Source of the DNA: Chryseobacterium shigense
GTDB taxonomy: Bacteria; Bacteroidota; Bacteroidia; Flavobacteriales; Weeksellaceae
Assembly (NCBI RefSeq): GCF_900156575.1
Contig: NZ_FTNY01000004.1
Coordinates: 558,001 to 622,000 of the forward strand
DNA: 64,000 nt
Direction: 5' to 3'
Both the position numbers and the translations under genes were made by a program. Each line of letters starts with the position of its first letter. Position 1 is the stretch's first letter. The notes under the pieces were generated by a model that did no database searches, was not told the origin of the DNA, and saw only the letters and a program-made list of their open reading frames with translations. Below are positions 1 to 8,172 of this stretch, piece by piece.

Positions 1-645
1 GAAGAACGCTCACGAAAAGAAAAAAGTGAGGAAATTCTCAAACAACAAGACATCAAAATTAATTTCAACCTTCCCCACATAGAAACAGATGAGGAAACGA
101 TCCTTCGGACCCCTGAAGAAATAGCCAGAAGAGTGACCGTTCTTGCGGTTACCAATCTTATTGCTTTTGATTCCATTGAACCCAAAGAGGCGATAGATTA
201 CCTGAAAGACTGCGGTCTTTGGGAAGACGTAACTCCCGATGAAAAAGATTTTTTGAATGATCCCACCGAACACAAGAAATCTCAAGAAAGCTGGAAGTGT
301 GAATGCATCTGGGTTTTACTGTGGGCATTGAAAAAAGTAGACACCCTTCCTTTCCCTGATGAATTATGCGATTTAAATGATATTGCGGCCGAAAACTATC
401 CCATTGGCGGAGATATTGGTCCTAACGACTTCATTCATGTCCCGCATGAACTTCGTTCAAAATCTGAAATCCTCGATGCAGCTGACCTGTACTACAGATA
501 TGACTGGGCCTGTGTGGATGCCCGGATCAATAACCTTGAAATGGAAACAATAGATTCTGGTGTCGTTTATGAAAGACACTATGCCTTAAACTGGCTGATC
601 ACTTATATGGACCAGGATTGGGATGATGTTTCATGTGATACTTAA
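1..645 (+). CDS. DUF4272 domain protein, 5' end cut by window edge
   Basis: The reading frame is open from the first base to the stop, so the gene begins outside the window; 214 residues are visible. A GTG at 133 is an internal codon, because the conserved region starts before it (RTPEEIARRVTVLAV around residues 37-51). The pattern of an Arg-rich start, a Trp in LKDCGLWEDV, a D-E-x-x-F-L step, and a WKCE/LLWAL segment followed by a Pro/Cys-rich strand matches the DUF4272 family, whose function is unknown. The stop overlaps the start of the next gene by one base (TAATG), so the two are translationally coupled. DUF4272 and SUKH proteins both occur near polymorphic toxins; any toxin gene would lie upstream, out of view. 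Confidence 0.8.
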   Translation, partial: EERSRKEKSEEILKQQDIKINFNLPHIETDEETILRTPEEIARRVTVLAVTNLIAFDSIEPKEAIDYLKDCGLWEDVTPDEKDFLNDPTEHKKSQESWKCECIWVLLWALKKVDTLPFPDELCDLNDIAAENYPIGGDIGPNDFIHVPHELRSKSEILDAADLYYRYDWACVDARINNLEMETIDSGVVYERHYALNWLITYMDQDWDDVSCDT

Positions 646-1415
646 TGGTTTCAGAGATGGTATTACAAAACCTTATTGAAAAATTCCTCAGTCTTTCTGA
701 AGGTAAGCTCACCGCACAGGAATGGATGGACTGGTTTGACGATCATAAAGACGTCGTAGAAAAAATATGCGGGAGAACTGCTTTTCTTAAAATAAAAACT
801 AAAGAAAGTTTCAGTGATATCCGCAATGCCTACATCGGCCAGCTGGGCGCTTTTGACTGGTTAAAATCCATGAACATCAATACCCCTTTTTCTGAACTTT
901 ATAAAAAAGGTTGGGAGAAAGAATTTGATGATTTCTGCAAAGCCGAAAAACAAAAAGAAAAACAGCTTCAGAAAGAAGTTGAACATCAATTCGGATATTT
1001 AAAAAACAGCTATCCGAAATTGTTCAGACAATTAACCCGCTCATACAGCAGCTCTGACCTCATCGAAACGGGGATAACAAAGGATTTGATTCATAACAAA
1101 GAAAAAGAACTTTCTATCCAATTGCCAGAAGATCTGATCGCTTGGTATCAAGATGTATCTATCTTAAAACTGGAAGGTATAGAAATCGATTTTGAGGAAT
1201 TAAGTACGGAAACGATTCAAAAAAAACAATACTTCGTCTTGGGAGAATTCTGGTTATATGGTGATGGAGATCAGTTGCTGTACAGTTTGGAGAATCAAAA
1301 TATTTATGTATTTGCCCATGAAAATGCGCCTCCTAAAGTAATAAAAATTGCGAGTTCATTATCTGATTTCATCGAGAGAAAAGTAGTGACTTATTTAAAA
1401 GAATACGAATCCTAA
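645..1415 (+). CDS. SMI1/KNR4 (SUKH) family protein
   Basis: This 256-aa protein has no signal peptide or membrane segment, so it is cytoplasmic. The N-terminal 120 residues are helical and charged. Residues 140-245 fit the SUKH fold: LPEDLIAWYQ (160-169) is the typical LP-x-x-x-x-x-Y/F-x helix, FVLGEFWLYGDGDQ (197-210) is the central strand pair with the Gly-Asp turn, and ASSLSDFIE (237-245) is the closing helix. SUKH proteins are best known as immunity proteins to contact-dependent or secreted nuclease toxins, but many are uncharacterised. The ATG overlaps the upstream stop by one base; a second ATG lies at 657. The immunity role is inferred from the family and its DUF4272 neighbour. Confidence 0.65.
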   Translation: MVSEMVLQNLIEKFLSLSEGKLTAQEWMDWFDDHKDVVEKICGRTAFLKIKTKESFSDIRNAYIGQLGAFDWLKSMNINTPFSELYKKGWEKEFDDFCKAEKQKEKQLQKEVEHQFGYLKNSYPKLFRQLTRSYSSSDLIETGITKDLIHNKEKELSIQLPEDLIAWYQDVSILKLEGIEIDFEELSTETIQKKQYFVLGEFWLYGDGDQLLYSLENQNIYVFAHENAPPKVIKIASSLSDFIERKVVTYLKEYES

Positions 1416-1417
1416 AA

Positions 1418-1447
1418 AAATTATTCCAGATCGGAGTGATTTTTTTT
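1418..1447 (+). terminator. Intrinsic terminator after SUKH gene
   Basis: The arms AAATTATTCC (1418-1427) and GGAGTGATTT (1433-1442) pair with G-T wobbles around a 5-nt loop and run into a T tract. It starts three bases after the stop codon. Confidence 0.6.
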
Positions 1448-1589
1448 GTTTCATGGGAGCCACCTCTCAATACCTCCAAAAATTTCTTCTCCAATTCAAA
1501 AAACTTCCCGAAATTTGTGGTCTGTGCGTTAAATATAATCAATGAAATAAAATTTTAAATCAGAACATACAGTAAAACTTAGTATAAGT

Positions 1590-1712
1590 TTTCTTCGGGG
1601 CAGGGTGAAATTCCCTACCGGCGGTTACAGTCCGCGACTCCTTTCTTTTGAAGGGACTGATTTGGTGAAATTCCAAAACCGACAGTTACAGTCTGGATGG
1701 GAGAAGAAAATG
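1590..1712 (+). promoter_or_regulatory. FMN riboswitch (RFN element) in ribB leader
   Basis: The hallmark blocks of the RFN aptamer appear in order: TTCGGGGCAGGGTGAAATTC (1594-1613), CCGGCGGTTACAGTCCGCGA (1618-1637), a variable arm, then TTGGTGAAATTCC (1662-1674), ACCGACAGTTACAGTCTGGA (1678-1697) and a closing GAGAAGAAAATG. The expression platform lies in 1713-1802 and includes a GTAAG/CTTAC hairpin (1722-1735) and a palindrome ACTTTTAAAAGT (1783-1794) just before the ATG. No clear terminator hairpin with a T tract is present, so control at translation initiation is plausible. FMN binding would lower expression of the riboflavin gene that follows. Confidence 0.95.
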
Positions 1713-1802
1713 AAACGGTCAGTAAGATTCCTTACGGGCTTATTGTGCCGTATTTCATTTCCATGTACCGAAGACTATTTTAACTTTTAAAAGTAAAATA
1801 AC

Positions 1803-2447
1803 ATGGAAAAATTATTAGAACAATTTGGAGCGACCTCCACAGAACGTGTAGAAAATGCACTTCTAAAACTACAACAGGGAAAAGGTATTCTTTTAGTAGA
1901 TGATGAAAACCGTGAAAACGAAGGCGATATCATCTTTCCCGCATCCACCATTACAGAAAAAGACATGGCACTTCTGATCCGGGAATGCAGCGGCATCGTT
2001 TGTCTGTGCATTTCGGAAGAGAAAAGCAAACATTTAAATCTGCGTCCGATGGTGGAAACCAACAATTCCAAAAACCAGACCGCATTCACCATTTCTATAG
2101 AAGCTAAAGAAGGCGTAGAATCCGGTGTTTCTGCAAAAGACAGGGTTACAACCATCAAGACTGCCGTAGCTGAAAATGCTCAGGCGGCTCATATCGCAAG
2201 CCCCGGACACGTGTTCCCGCTGATTGCGAAGGAAGGGGGTGTTTTTGAAAGACGCGGCCATACAGAAGGCAGTGTAGATCTGGTGAAAATGGCCAATCTG
2301 GGTGACGATGCCGTACTTTGTGAATTGACGAATGAAGACGGTTCCATGGCAAGGCTACCGGAAATCGTGAAATTTGCATCTCAGAAAGAAATGAGTGTCG
2401 TTACGATTGAAGATATTTACGCTTATCGTAAAATCATGAGCAACTAA
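1803..2447 (+). CDS. ribB: 3,4-dihydroxy-2-butanone-4-phosphate synthase
   Basis: RibB converts ribulose 5-phosphate to 3,4-dihydroxy-2-butanone 4-phosphate and formate, supplying the four-carbon unit of riboflavin. The 214-aa length is that of the stand-alone enzyme, with no GTP cyclohydrolase II domain as in the fused RibBA. Visible signatures are [11 protein letters not shown] (metal and substrate loop with the acidic triad), [17 protein letters not shown], and the C-terminal [12 protein letters not shown]. It sits directly behind an FMN riboswitch and is followed by its own terminator, so it is a single-gene flavin-regulated unit; the other rib genes are elsewhere. Confidence 0.95.
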   Translation: MEKLLEQFGATSTERVENALLKLQQGKGILLVDDENRENEGDIIFPASTITEKDMALLIRECSGIVCLCISEEKSKHLNLRPMVETNNSKNQTAFTISIEAKEGVESGVSAKDRVTTIKTAVAENAQAAHIASPGHVFPLIAKEGGVFERRGHTEGSVDLVKMANLGDDAVLCELTNEDGSMARLPEIVKFASQKEMSVVTIEDIYAYRKIMSN

Positions 2448-2472
2448 AAAAAATATAGATAACGCACAGAAC

Positions 2473-2503
2473 AGCCACCTGATTGTACCGGGTGGCTTTT
2501 TTT
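2473..2503 (+). terminator. Intrinsic terminator after ribB
   Basis: A perfect stem AGCCACC (2473-2479) / GGTGGCT (2491-2497) is followed by a run of T. Confidence 0.85.
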
Positions 2504-2580
2504 ACTTAAACAATTCATTAAAAAGAAGTTAACATAAAAACTAATGGCTGATTTTATTTATCTTAGTAAAAAATAAAACC

Positions 2581-3576
2581 ATGAAAACAACTGTACTTTT
2601 TTTGTTTGGCGCTTTCGGCCTATGCTCCGCACAAACGATTATCACCAAAGCATTTAATGACCCTGCCGCCGGTGATGTTGTGAATTATTATAATGTTAAC
2701 GGAACTGTTAATAATACGGTCTCAACAGGAACTCCCACTTTTGCCAACGGCAGCCTTACCCAAGGTACAGCCTCTCCTACCAGCTACAGCACTCCCTCCG
2801 CTTCTGAAATTTCAACTTTTCCGGGTTCAACACTTAAAATGGTTGCTGCAGGAAACACTGTTTTCTATAAATCATCAGCTGCCAAACTTGAAATAACAGG
2901 GCTTATAACTGCTGATGCGACTCTTAACTTATCGGCAAACAACGGAACCTTCATCAGTTATCCGGCAGCATTAGGGTATACAGAAACAGATCAGGCACAG
3001 GGGACCTTCACCTCATCCGCGGCCAACGGATTATGCAGAGGAACGATTACCATTACAGCAGATGCTTCCGGCACATTGCTCTTAGGTACTACTACATTTA
3101 CGAATGTTCTTAGAATCAAAAGTGTTCAGGCTTTTAACCTTTACCTTCCCAATGACACCAGTTTCACATTCCCTATAGGAACTGTTACTAATACTGCTTA
3201 CTCTTACTATAACTCCACCTATAAATCTCCTGTATTAAGCTCAACTCAGGCAACTATTGTGGTTGCTTTTGCCGGAATCAACCAAACGACAAACGGGGCA
3301 CAGATGATCGCCCAAAACTCTTTAGCAGTTGCCAGCACCGCAAAGAAAGAAGATTTTACCATCTACCCTAATCCTGCCCAAGATTTCATCGGGTTTAAAG
3401 GCAATACCGAAAACTATACAACGGCCAGTATCTACACCTTAGACGGAAAACTGATCAAAACATCAGATATGAAATCCGGTAAAGTACAGATTTCTGAACT
3501 TCCGACAGCCAATTATTTTATACAGGTTTCCGGAACAGATGCTAAAACAGAAACGGTGAAATTGATTAAAAAATAA
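2581..3576 (+). CDS. Secreted protein with T9SS type A sorting domain
   Basis: This 331-aa protein starts with a signal peptide (MKTTVLFLFGAFGLCSAQ, cleavage after about residue 18). The body (about 19-255) is rich in Thr, Ser, Asn and Ala with repeated beta-strand-like stretches, and no catalytic motif is recognised. The last 75 residues form a type A T9SS C-terminal domain: a YPNPA motif after residue 257, a TLDGKLIK strand, ISELPTANYFIQV, and a terminal Lys-rich strand. Such proteins cross the outer membrane through T9SS and are anchored or released after the domain is removed. It is monocistronic, with terminators on both sides. Substrate or role is unknown; an adhesin-like surface protein is likely. 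Confidence 0.8.
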   Translation: MKTTVLFLFGAFGLCSAQTIITKAFNDPAAGDVVNYYNVNGTVNNTVSTGTPTFANGSLTQGTASPTSYSTPSASEISTFPGSTLKMVAAGNTVFYKSSAAKLEITGLITADATLNLSANNGTFISYPAALGYTETDQAQGTFTSSAANGLCRGTITITADASGTLLLGTTTFTNVLRIKSVQAFNLYLPNDTSFTFPIGTVTNTAYSYYNSTYKSPVLSSTQATIVVAFAGINQTTNGAQMIAQNSLAVASTAKKEDFTIYPNPAQDFIGFKGNTENYTTASIYTLDGKLIKTSDMKSGKVQISELPTANYFIQVSGTDAKTETVKLIKK

Positions 3577-3595
3577 TTTTTTATCCATAACTAAG

Positions 3596-3624
3596 AAAGC
3601 CGTCCTGCTTCAGGACGGCTTTTT
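3596..3624 (+). terminator. Intrinsic terminator
   Basis: The arms AAAGCCGTCCTG (3596-3607) and CAGGACGGCTTT (3611-3622) pair perfectly around a 3-nt loop and run into T. Confidence 0.85.
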
Positions 3625-3839
3625 GCATACAATAATGTACATCTTTCACTGATTTAGCATCGTCTGTTTATCACTTTGCTGACCGAATTATTTTTTTAAT
3701 ACCCCTATTTCACCGATTAGAATAGCACAAATATCAATAATATCATTATTTTTAAGTTAAAAATCAATTCATATTGAAATATCATTAACTTTTTGCCCGT
3801 TTTTTGCTAACACCTTCATACATCACAAAATATCATATC

Positions 3840-4601
3840 ATGAAAAAGCTCCTCATCCTAATCCCTTGTTTCCTGCTTTCAGAAGCAGGCGCACAGGAAA
3901 TTCAGACTGTCCAGACTGTTCCCGTTGATAAAATGAATATCATCAAGACCAACGTTACAGCGTATGCATTCAGAAATATCAATCTGTCTTACGAAAGAGC
4001 AATTAATCAATGGTTTTCAGTGAATATAGGTTTCGGAACCATGACACAGGGTAAAGTCCCCTTCATTAATGCCTTTTTGAAAGATGAAGATGAGAAAAGA
4101 TTTCAGAACCTGCGGGTAAAAGCTACGAATTTCACTATTGAGCCACGATTTTATATTGGAAAAGGCTACGGAAAAGGATTTTATTTTGCTCCGTATTACC
4201 GGTATTCCGATGTATCTTCCAACAGCTTTGATTTCTATTACGACTACAATGCTATCGACGGAAATACCTATCAAATCCCTCTTAAAGGGCAGGGAAGCAC
4301 CAGCGGAAATAGTGGCGGACTAATGGTCGGCGTACAGTTTTTCCTCACCAGAAGCCAAAATCTGGTCCTTGATTTCTGGATTGCAGGCGCTCATTACGGA
4401 AGCGGAAAAGGTGACTTTACGATGACCAGTGATTATGTCCTGACTCCGGAAATGCAGGCTCAGCTGAAAAAAGAAATTGAAAATCTGGACATTCCTTTTG
4501 TAGATTACAGCGTAGAAACCAATGCCAATGGCGCTAAGGTAAAAGTAGACGGGCCGTGGGCAGGCTTCAGAAGTGGCTTATCGATTGGATACAGGTTTTA
4601 A
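3840..4601 (+). CDS. DUF3575-like outer-membrane beta-barrel protein
   Basis: The start was set at the ATG at 3840 because a standard signal peptide (MKKLLILIPCFLLSEAGAQ) begins there; an in-frame TTG at 3804 would put 12 unsuitable residues in front. The mature protein opens with MNIIKTNVTAYAFRNINLSY, the NxxKxN...RNxxLxYER pattern typical of DUF3575 and related small outer-membrane barrels in Bacteroidota. Alternating aromatic strands (FYIGKGYGKGFYFAPYYRYS) and a final GLSIGYRF ending in Phe, as outer-membrane proteins do, support a barrel. Length is 253 aa. Function is unknown. It is followed by a terminator and has a 263-nt upstream region, so it is probably transcribed alone. Confidence 0.7.
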   Translation: MKKLLILIPCFLLSEAGAQEIQTVQTVPVDKMNIIKTNVTAYAFRNINLSYERAINQWFSVNIGFGTMTQGKVPFINAFLKDEDEKRFQNLRVKATNFTIEPRFYIGKGYGKGFYFAPYYRYSDVSSNSFDFYYDYNAIDGNTYQIPLKGQGSTSGNSGGLMVGVQFFLTRSQNLVLDFWIAGAHYGSGKGDFTMTSDYVLTPEMQAQLKKEIENLDIPFVDYSVETNANGAKVKVDGPWAGFRSGLSIGYRF

Positions 4602-4619
4602 AAATAGTATTAAAAAATT

Positions 4620-4648
4620 CCGTTCTTGATTTTCTGAACGGTTTTTTT
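4620..4648 (+). terminator. Intrinsic terminator
   Basis: The arms CCGTTC (4620-4625) and GAACGG (4636-4641) are followed by seven T. Confidence 0.75.
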
Positions 4649-4654
4649 ATATCT

Positions 4655-4684
4655 TTAAACCGGATATTATTGTATCCGGTTTAA
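4655..4684 (+). promoter_or_regulatory. 12-bp perfect dyad before response-regulator gene
   Basis: TTAAACCGGATA (4655-4666) and TATCCGGTTTAA (4673-4684) are perfect inverted repeats around a 6-nt spacer, ending nine bases before the ATG of the response regulator. No T tract follows, so it is not a terminator. It could be an operator or an mRNA hairpin next to the start codon. Confidence 0.5.
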
Positions 4685-4693
4685 TCCTTTCGC

Positions 4694-5371
4694 ATGAAAA
4701 TTCTCATCATAGAAGACCATAAAGATCTTGCAGCCAATATCACAGATTATCTTAAAAAGGAAGATTACGTCTGTGAAGTAGCTTGTGATGCGAAAGAAGC
4801 TTTAGAAAAAATAGAACTTTTCGAGTACGATTGTATTCTTCTGGATCTGATGCTTCCCGATGGAAACGGACTGGACATTTTGAAGCACATTAAAAATTAC
4901 GCTCCCGGATCAAGTGTCATTATCGTTTCAGCCAAAAATTCTTTAGATACAAAACTTACAGGATTGGATGACGGAGCCGATGATTACATCACCAAACCAT
5001 TTTCCTTACCCGAGCTTCACTCCAGAATAAAAGCAGTTCTCAGAAGAAAAACACCGGAAGCCAACCGCATTTTAAGTTTCAATGAAATCAAAATCGATCT
5101 GGAATCTAAAGAATGTACAATCAACGGTCAACTGATCAACCTTACCAAAAAAGAACTGAACCTGCTGATCTATTTTATCAACAATCAGAACAGGATGCTT
5201 TCCAAACAGGCTATTGCAAGTCATCTTTGGGGTGATTATACGTACAGCATTGACAATGTAGACTTCGTCTATCAGCATTTGAAAAACTTAAGAAAAAAAG
5301 TGATTGATGCGGGTGGAAAAGATTATTTGCAGACAGTTTACGGGTTGGGTTATAAATGGATCGATAAATGA
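4694..5371 (+). CDS. OmpR-family response regulator
   Basis: This 225-aa protein has an N-terminal receiver domain with an acidic pocket (IEDH, residues 6-9), the phosphorylated Asp51 in ILLDLMLPDG, a Ser in VIIVSAKNS, and Lys in YITKPF. The C-terminal half (about 130-225) is a winged helix of the OmpR/PhoB type, ending in the LRKKV...YGLGYKW segment. It is expected to bind tandem direct repeats once phosphorylated by the next gene's kinase, which overlaps its stop codon by four bases (ATGA). The porin and transporter genes downstream are the likely targets. The inducing signal cannot be read from the sequence. Confidence 0.93.
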   Translation: MKILIIEDHKDLAANITDYLKKEDYVCEVACDAKEALEKIELFEYDCILLDLMLPDGNGLDILKHIKNYAPGSSVIIVSAKNSLDTKLTGLDDGADDYITKPFSLPELHSRIKAVLRRKTPEANRILSFNEIKIDLESKECTINGQLINLTKKELNLLIYFINNQNRMLSKQAIASHLWGDYTYSIDNVDFVYQHLKNLRKKVIDAGGKDYLQTVYGLGYKWIDK

Positions 5372-6636
5372 ATTTAAGTTTCCGTTTTGCAAGGGCATTC
5401 ACTGTATTGGTATTTTTTGTACTGATCACAGGGTTTGGAATTCTCTATTTTGCTTTTGAAAGGGCAACGATGCGTTCCGCTATTCTCAAACTTGAAGATT
5501 TAAATACCTATGTCGCCCATAGACTGGAGCAGGATTCCACCTATGATTATTTAAAGTTTCATCACCGGCAAACCCATGTCAATATTCTTCCGATGGAGTC
5601 TAAAAATATCAAGGAAAAAATTATTGAAGAAAAATACATCTGGAACAAAAGCATACAGTCCCACATGAACAGGATCACCGTGACCACCTACCCTGTCATT
5701 CATCATAAAAGATATGCCATCACCAGTGTAAGATACATTACGATTATCGAAAATAATTTTCTGATGAGCATCATCATGGTGATTGCCTGGATCATGGTCT
5801 TTCTGATCATTCTTACCATTATCGTGAGTATTCTGGTGTCTAAAAAAATTCTTGATCCTTTTTACCATGCCATAGACGAGATCAAGAAATTCAGTCTGAG
5901 AGAGAACCGTTCCATGGAACTGATGACAACAGAGACCGAAGAATTTAAATCATTAAATACCTTTTTGCTAAAAATGACGGAAAGCTCCAAAAAAGATTAT
6001 CATCTTTTGGAGGAACTTTCGGAAAATACTTCCCACGAGCTGCAAACACCGCTGGCTTCCATCAAAGGAAAAATAGAACTGTTGATGGATAGTGAACTTT
6101 CGGAAAACCAACTCATCACTCTTTCTTCGATGAATGATGAACTGGACAGGCTTTCATCGATCAATCAATCCCTTATTCTTCTCGCCAAACTTGAACATTT
6201 TGAAAAAAGTGATTCACAGCTGATCAATTTTTCTGACTTACTTCAGGAAAGACTTTATTATTTTGAAGATATTTTTGAAATTCAGAACCTTACAGTGACA
6301 AAAGATATCCGGGAGGACATCTATCTTAATTTTGACAAAAATCTGGCAACAATCGTCGTCAACAACCTCATCAATAATTCCAAAAGACACAATATAGAGA
6401 ATGGAAAAATCTCTTTAGTACTTACAGAAGCTTATTTGCAAATTTCCAATACGGGAAATCCTCCGTCCATTCCCACTGAAGAATTGTTCAAAAGATTCAA
6501 GCGCGGAAATCCCAATCAGAACTCTATTGGAATCGGTTTGGCCCTTGTGAAGAAAATTTTGGAGATTTATGACGCTGAAATATTCTATCAATTTGAAAAC
6601 AATCTGCATACAATAAGGATCAATTTCACAAAATAA
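5368..6636 (+). CDS. Membrane sensor histidine kinase
   Basis: The 422-aa protein has two membrane segments (about 9-30 and 133-157) framing a roughly 100-residue extracytoplasmic sensor region with no recognisable ligand motif. After the second segment comes a HAMP-like linker, then the H box SHELQTPLASIKG with the phosphoacceptor His223. The ATP-binding domain follows: N box VNNLINNSKRH (331-341), a Gly-rich NTGNPPS, and GIGLALVKKI (388-397). This is the architecture of an orthodox kinase paired with an OmpR-type regulator. Four-base overlap with the regulator gene indicates coupled translation. Confidence 0.93.
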   Translation: MNLSFRFARAFTVLVFFVLITGFGILYFAFERATMRSAILKLEDLNTYVAHRLEQDSTYDYLKFHHRQTHVNILPMESKNIKEKIIEEKYIWNKSIQSHMNRITVTTYPVIHHKRYAITSVRYITIIENNFLMSIIMVIAWIMVFLIILTIIVSILVSKKILDPFYHAIDEIKKFSLRENRSMELMTTETEEFKSLNTFLLKMTESSKKDYHLLEELSENTSHELQTPLASIKGKIELLMDSELSENQLITLSSMNDELDRLSSINQSLILLAKLEHFEKSDSQLINFSDLLQERLYYFEDIFEIQNLTVTKDIREDIYLNFDKNLATIVVNNLINNSKRHNIENGKISLVLTEAYLQISNTGNPPSIPTEELFKRFKRGNPNQNSIGIGLALVKKILEIYDAEIFYQFENNLHTIRINFTK

Positions 6637-6685
6637 AATACTGAAATTCAAAAACATAACATCAAATATTTGAATTTCATGAAAA

Positions 6686-6707
6686 CTTCAGAATTTCTTC
6701 AGAATTT
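6686..6707 (+). promoter_or_regulatory. Tandem 11-bp direct repeat, candidate response-regulator box
   Basis: CTTCAGAATTT occurs twice head to tail with no gap (6686-6696 and 6697-6707), one helical turn apart. That is the geometry bound by PhoB/OmpR-type dimers. It lies 31 bases before the porin start codon, just upstream of a weak -7-like element (TATTGTTT). A more degenerate third unit (TTTCATGAAAA) precedes it. Confidence 0.55.
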
Positions 6708-6738
6708 ATGTATTGTTTAGGTGCAAACAAAAGCGCCA

Positions 6739-8151
6739 ATGAAAAAATTAATAATTATTTTCAGTTTAACTGTTATGCAAAGTATGTACGGTCAGGATAC
6801 CGTGAGTGTAAAAAAAACGATGGAAGAAGTTTCTTCTGAAAAAAATCCTCTAGAGGTAGGAGAGCTTAAAATAAATCTTAACTCCAAAGGGGACAAATGG
6901 TTGAAATTTGGTATTTCCAGCCAGATTTGGTTGCGCAGTATCGATAATAACCCTGGAACCCTGGTGAACGGCGTTCCTCAGGAACAGACTTATGATGCCG
7001 GAATACGGAGAATGAGATTAACCATTCAGAGCCAGGTGACCCCTTTTTATTCTGTGTTTTTACAGATGGGAATTAATAATCAGAGTTTTATCTCAGGCGG
7101 CGGAACGGGCACAGGAAACAGTGGGGCCGGAAAAAAAGCGCCTTTCTTTTTTCATGATGCTTACAATGAATTCGCCATTATTCCAAGAAATGATTTTCAG
7201 ACAGGAAAGCCGAATAAAAACAATCTCTATTTAGGAGCAGGACTGCATTCATGGAATGGAGTAAGCAGGCTCACCAATGCCAGTACTACTAAAATGCTTG
7301 CCGGTGATATTCCTGTTTTTAATTTTCCAACCATAGAAATTGCCGATCAGTTTTCCAGACAATTAGGAATTTTTGTCCATGGAGAGCTGGATCGTATTAA
7401 TTACCGTTTCAGTGTCAACAAACCTTTTGCTACCAATTTAAAACCTGCTGTGGGAGGTGCAGCGGTAGACAATAATCAAAGCGGGAAACTGTCTTACTCC
7501 GGATATGCCTTTTATCAGTTCTTTACCAAGGAAACGACCGTAACGTCTTTTCTGCCCGGAAATAATTTAGCCACTAAAAAAGTTCTGAACCTGGGAGCAG
7601 GTTTTTATACCAATAAAGAAGGAACCCAGTCTCAGCCGTCAGAAAATATTTTTGAATCTCATGATGTCAATGTTTTTGGAGCAGATGTGTATACTGAACT
7701 TCCATTAGGGGATAAAAGTAAAGAAATGGGACTTACACTGTATTCCGTGTACTACCATTATAATTACGGTCCTGATTATTTAAGAGTGAGTGGTCTTTTA
7801 AATCCCGGAACTTCCAATGCAGACTTTACGGGACAAAAAGCACTGGAAGGAGCAGGAAACAACAGAATTCTGATGGGAACAGGAAATATCTGGTTTTCGC
7901 AGGTAGGCTTTGTCCTTCCGAAATTCAGTAAAATTCTGAAGGTGCAGCCCTTCTTCAATTATGCGCTTAAAGACATGAAAGCGCTTAAACAAAACGGGAG
8001 TTATTATGATGTGGGAGCCAGTCTTTATCTGTATGGTCAAAATGCAAGAATCGTTGCTCAATATAGCAGAAGACCCCTCTATGATATCACATCCAAAACA
8101 ATTTTTGACAGAAAAGGGGAATTTTTACTGGCTTTTCAAATCGTACTTTAA
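6739..8151 (+). CDS. Outer-membrane porin
   Basis: The start was placed at the ATG at 6739, where a signal peptide begins (MKKLIIIFSLTVMQSMYGQ); an in-frame GTG at 6721 would add six residues. The 470-aa protein has many alternating strands and aromatic residues, with an early WLKFGISSQIWLR strand and an RRMRLTIQSQV segment like the phosphate-selective/OprO-type porins, and ends in FLLAFQIVL. It sits 21 bp upstream of an MHS-family symporter, so the pair probably moves one solute across both membranes, under control of the adjacent two-component system. The solute is not identifiable; organic acids are the common MHS substrates. Confidence 0.75.
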   Translation: MKKLIIIFSLTVMQSMYGQDTVSVKKTMEEVSSEKNPLEVGELKINLNSKGDKWLKFGISSQIWLRSIDNNPGTLVNGVPQEQTYDAGIRRMRLTIQSQVTPFYSVFLQMGINNQSFISGGGTGTGNSGAGKKAPFFFHDAYNEFAIIPRNDFQTGKPNKNNLYLGAGLHSWNGVSRLTNASTTKMLAGDIPVFNFPTIEIADQFSRQLGIFVHGELDRINYRFSVNKPFATNLKPAVGGAAVDNNQSGKLSYSGYAFYQFFTKETTVTSFLPGNNLATKKVLNLGAGFYTNKEGTQSQPSENIFESHDVNVFGADVYTELPLGDKSKEMGLTLYSVYYHYNYGPDYLRVSGLLNPGTSNADFTGQKALEGAGNNRILMGTGNIWFSQVGFVLPKFSKILKVQPFFNYALKDMKALKQNGSYYDVGASLYLYGQNARIVAQYSRRPLYDITSKTIFDRKGEFLLAFQIVL

Positions 8152-8172
8152 AAAATTTAATATCTTACTTAT

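Noticed and set aside
1605..1790. Open frame over the ribB leader
   Set aside because: It lies on the conserved FMN aptamer and its translation has no protein-like pattern.
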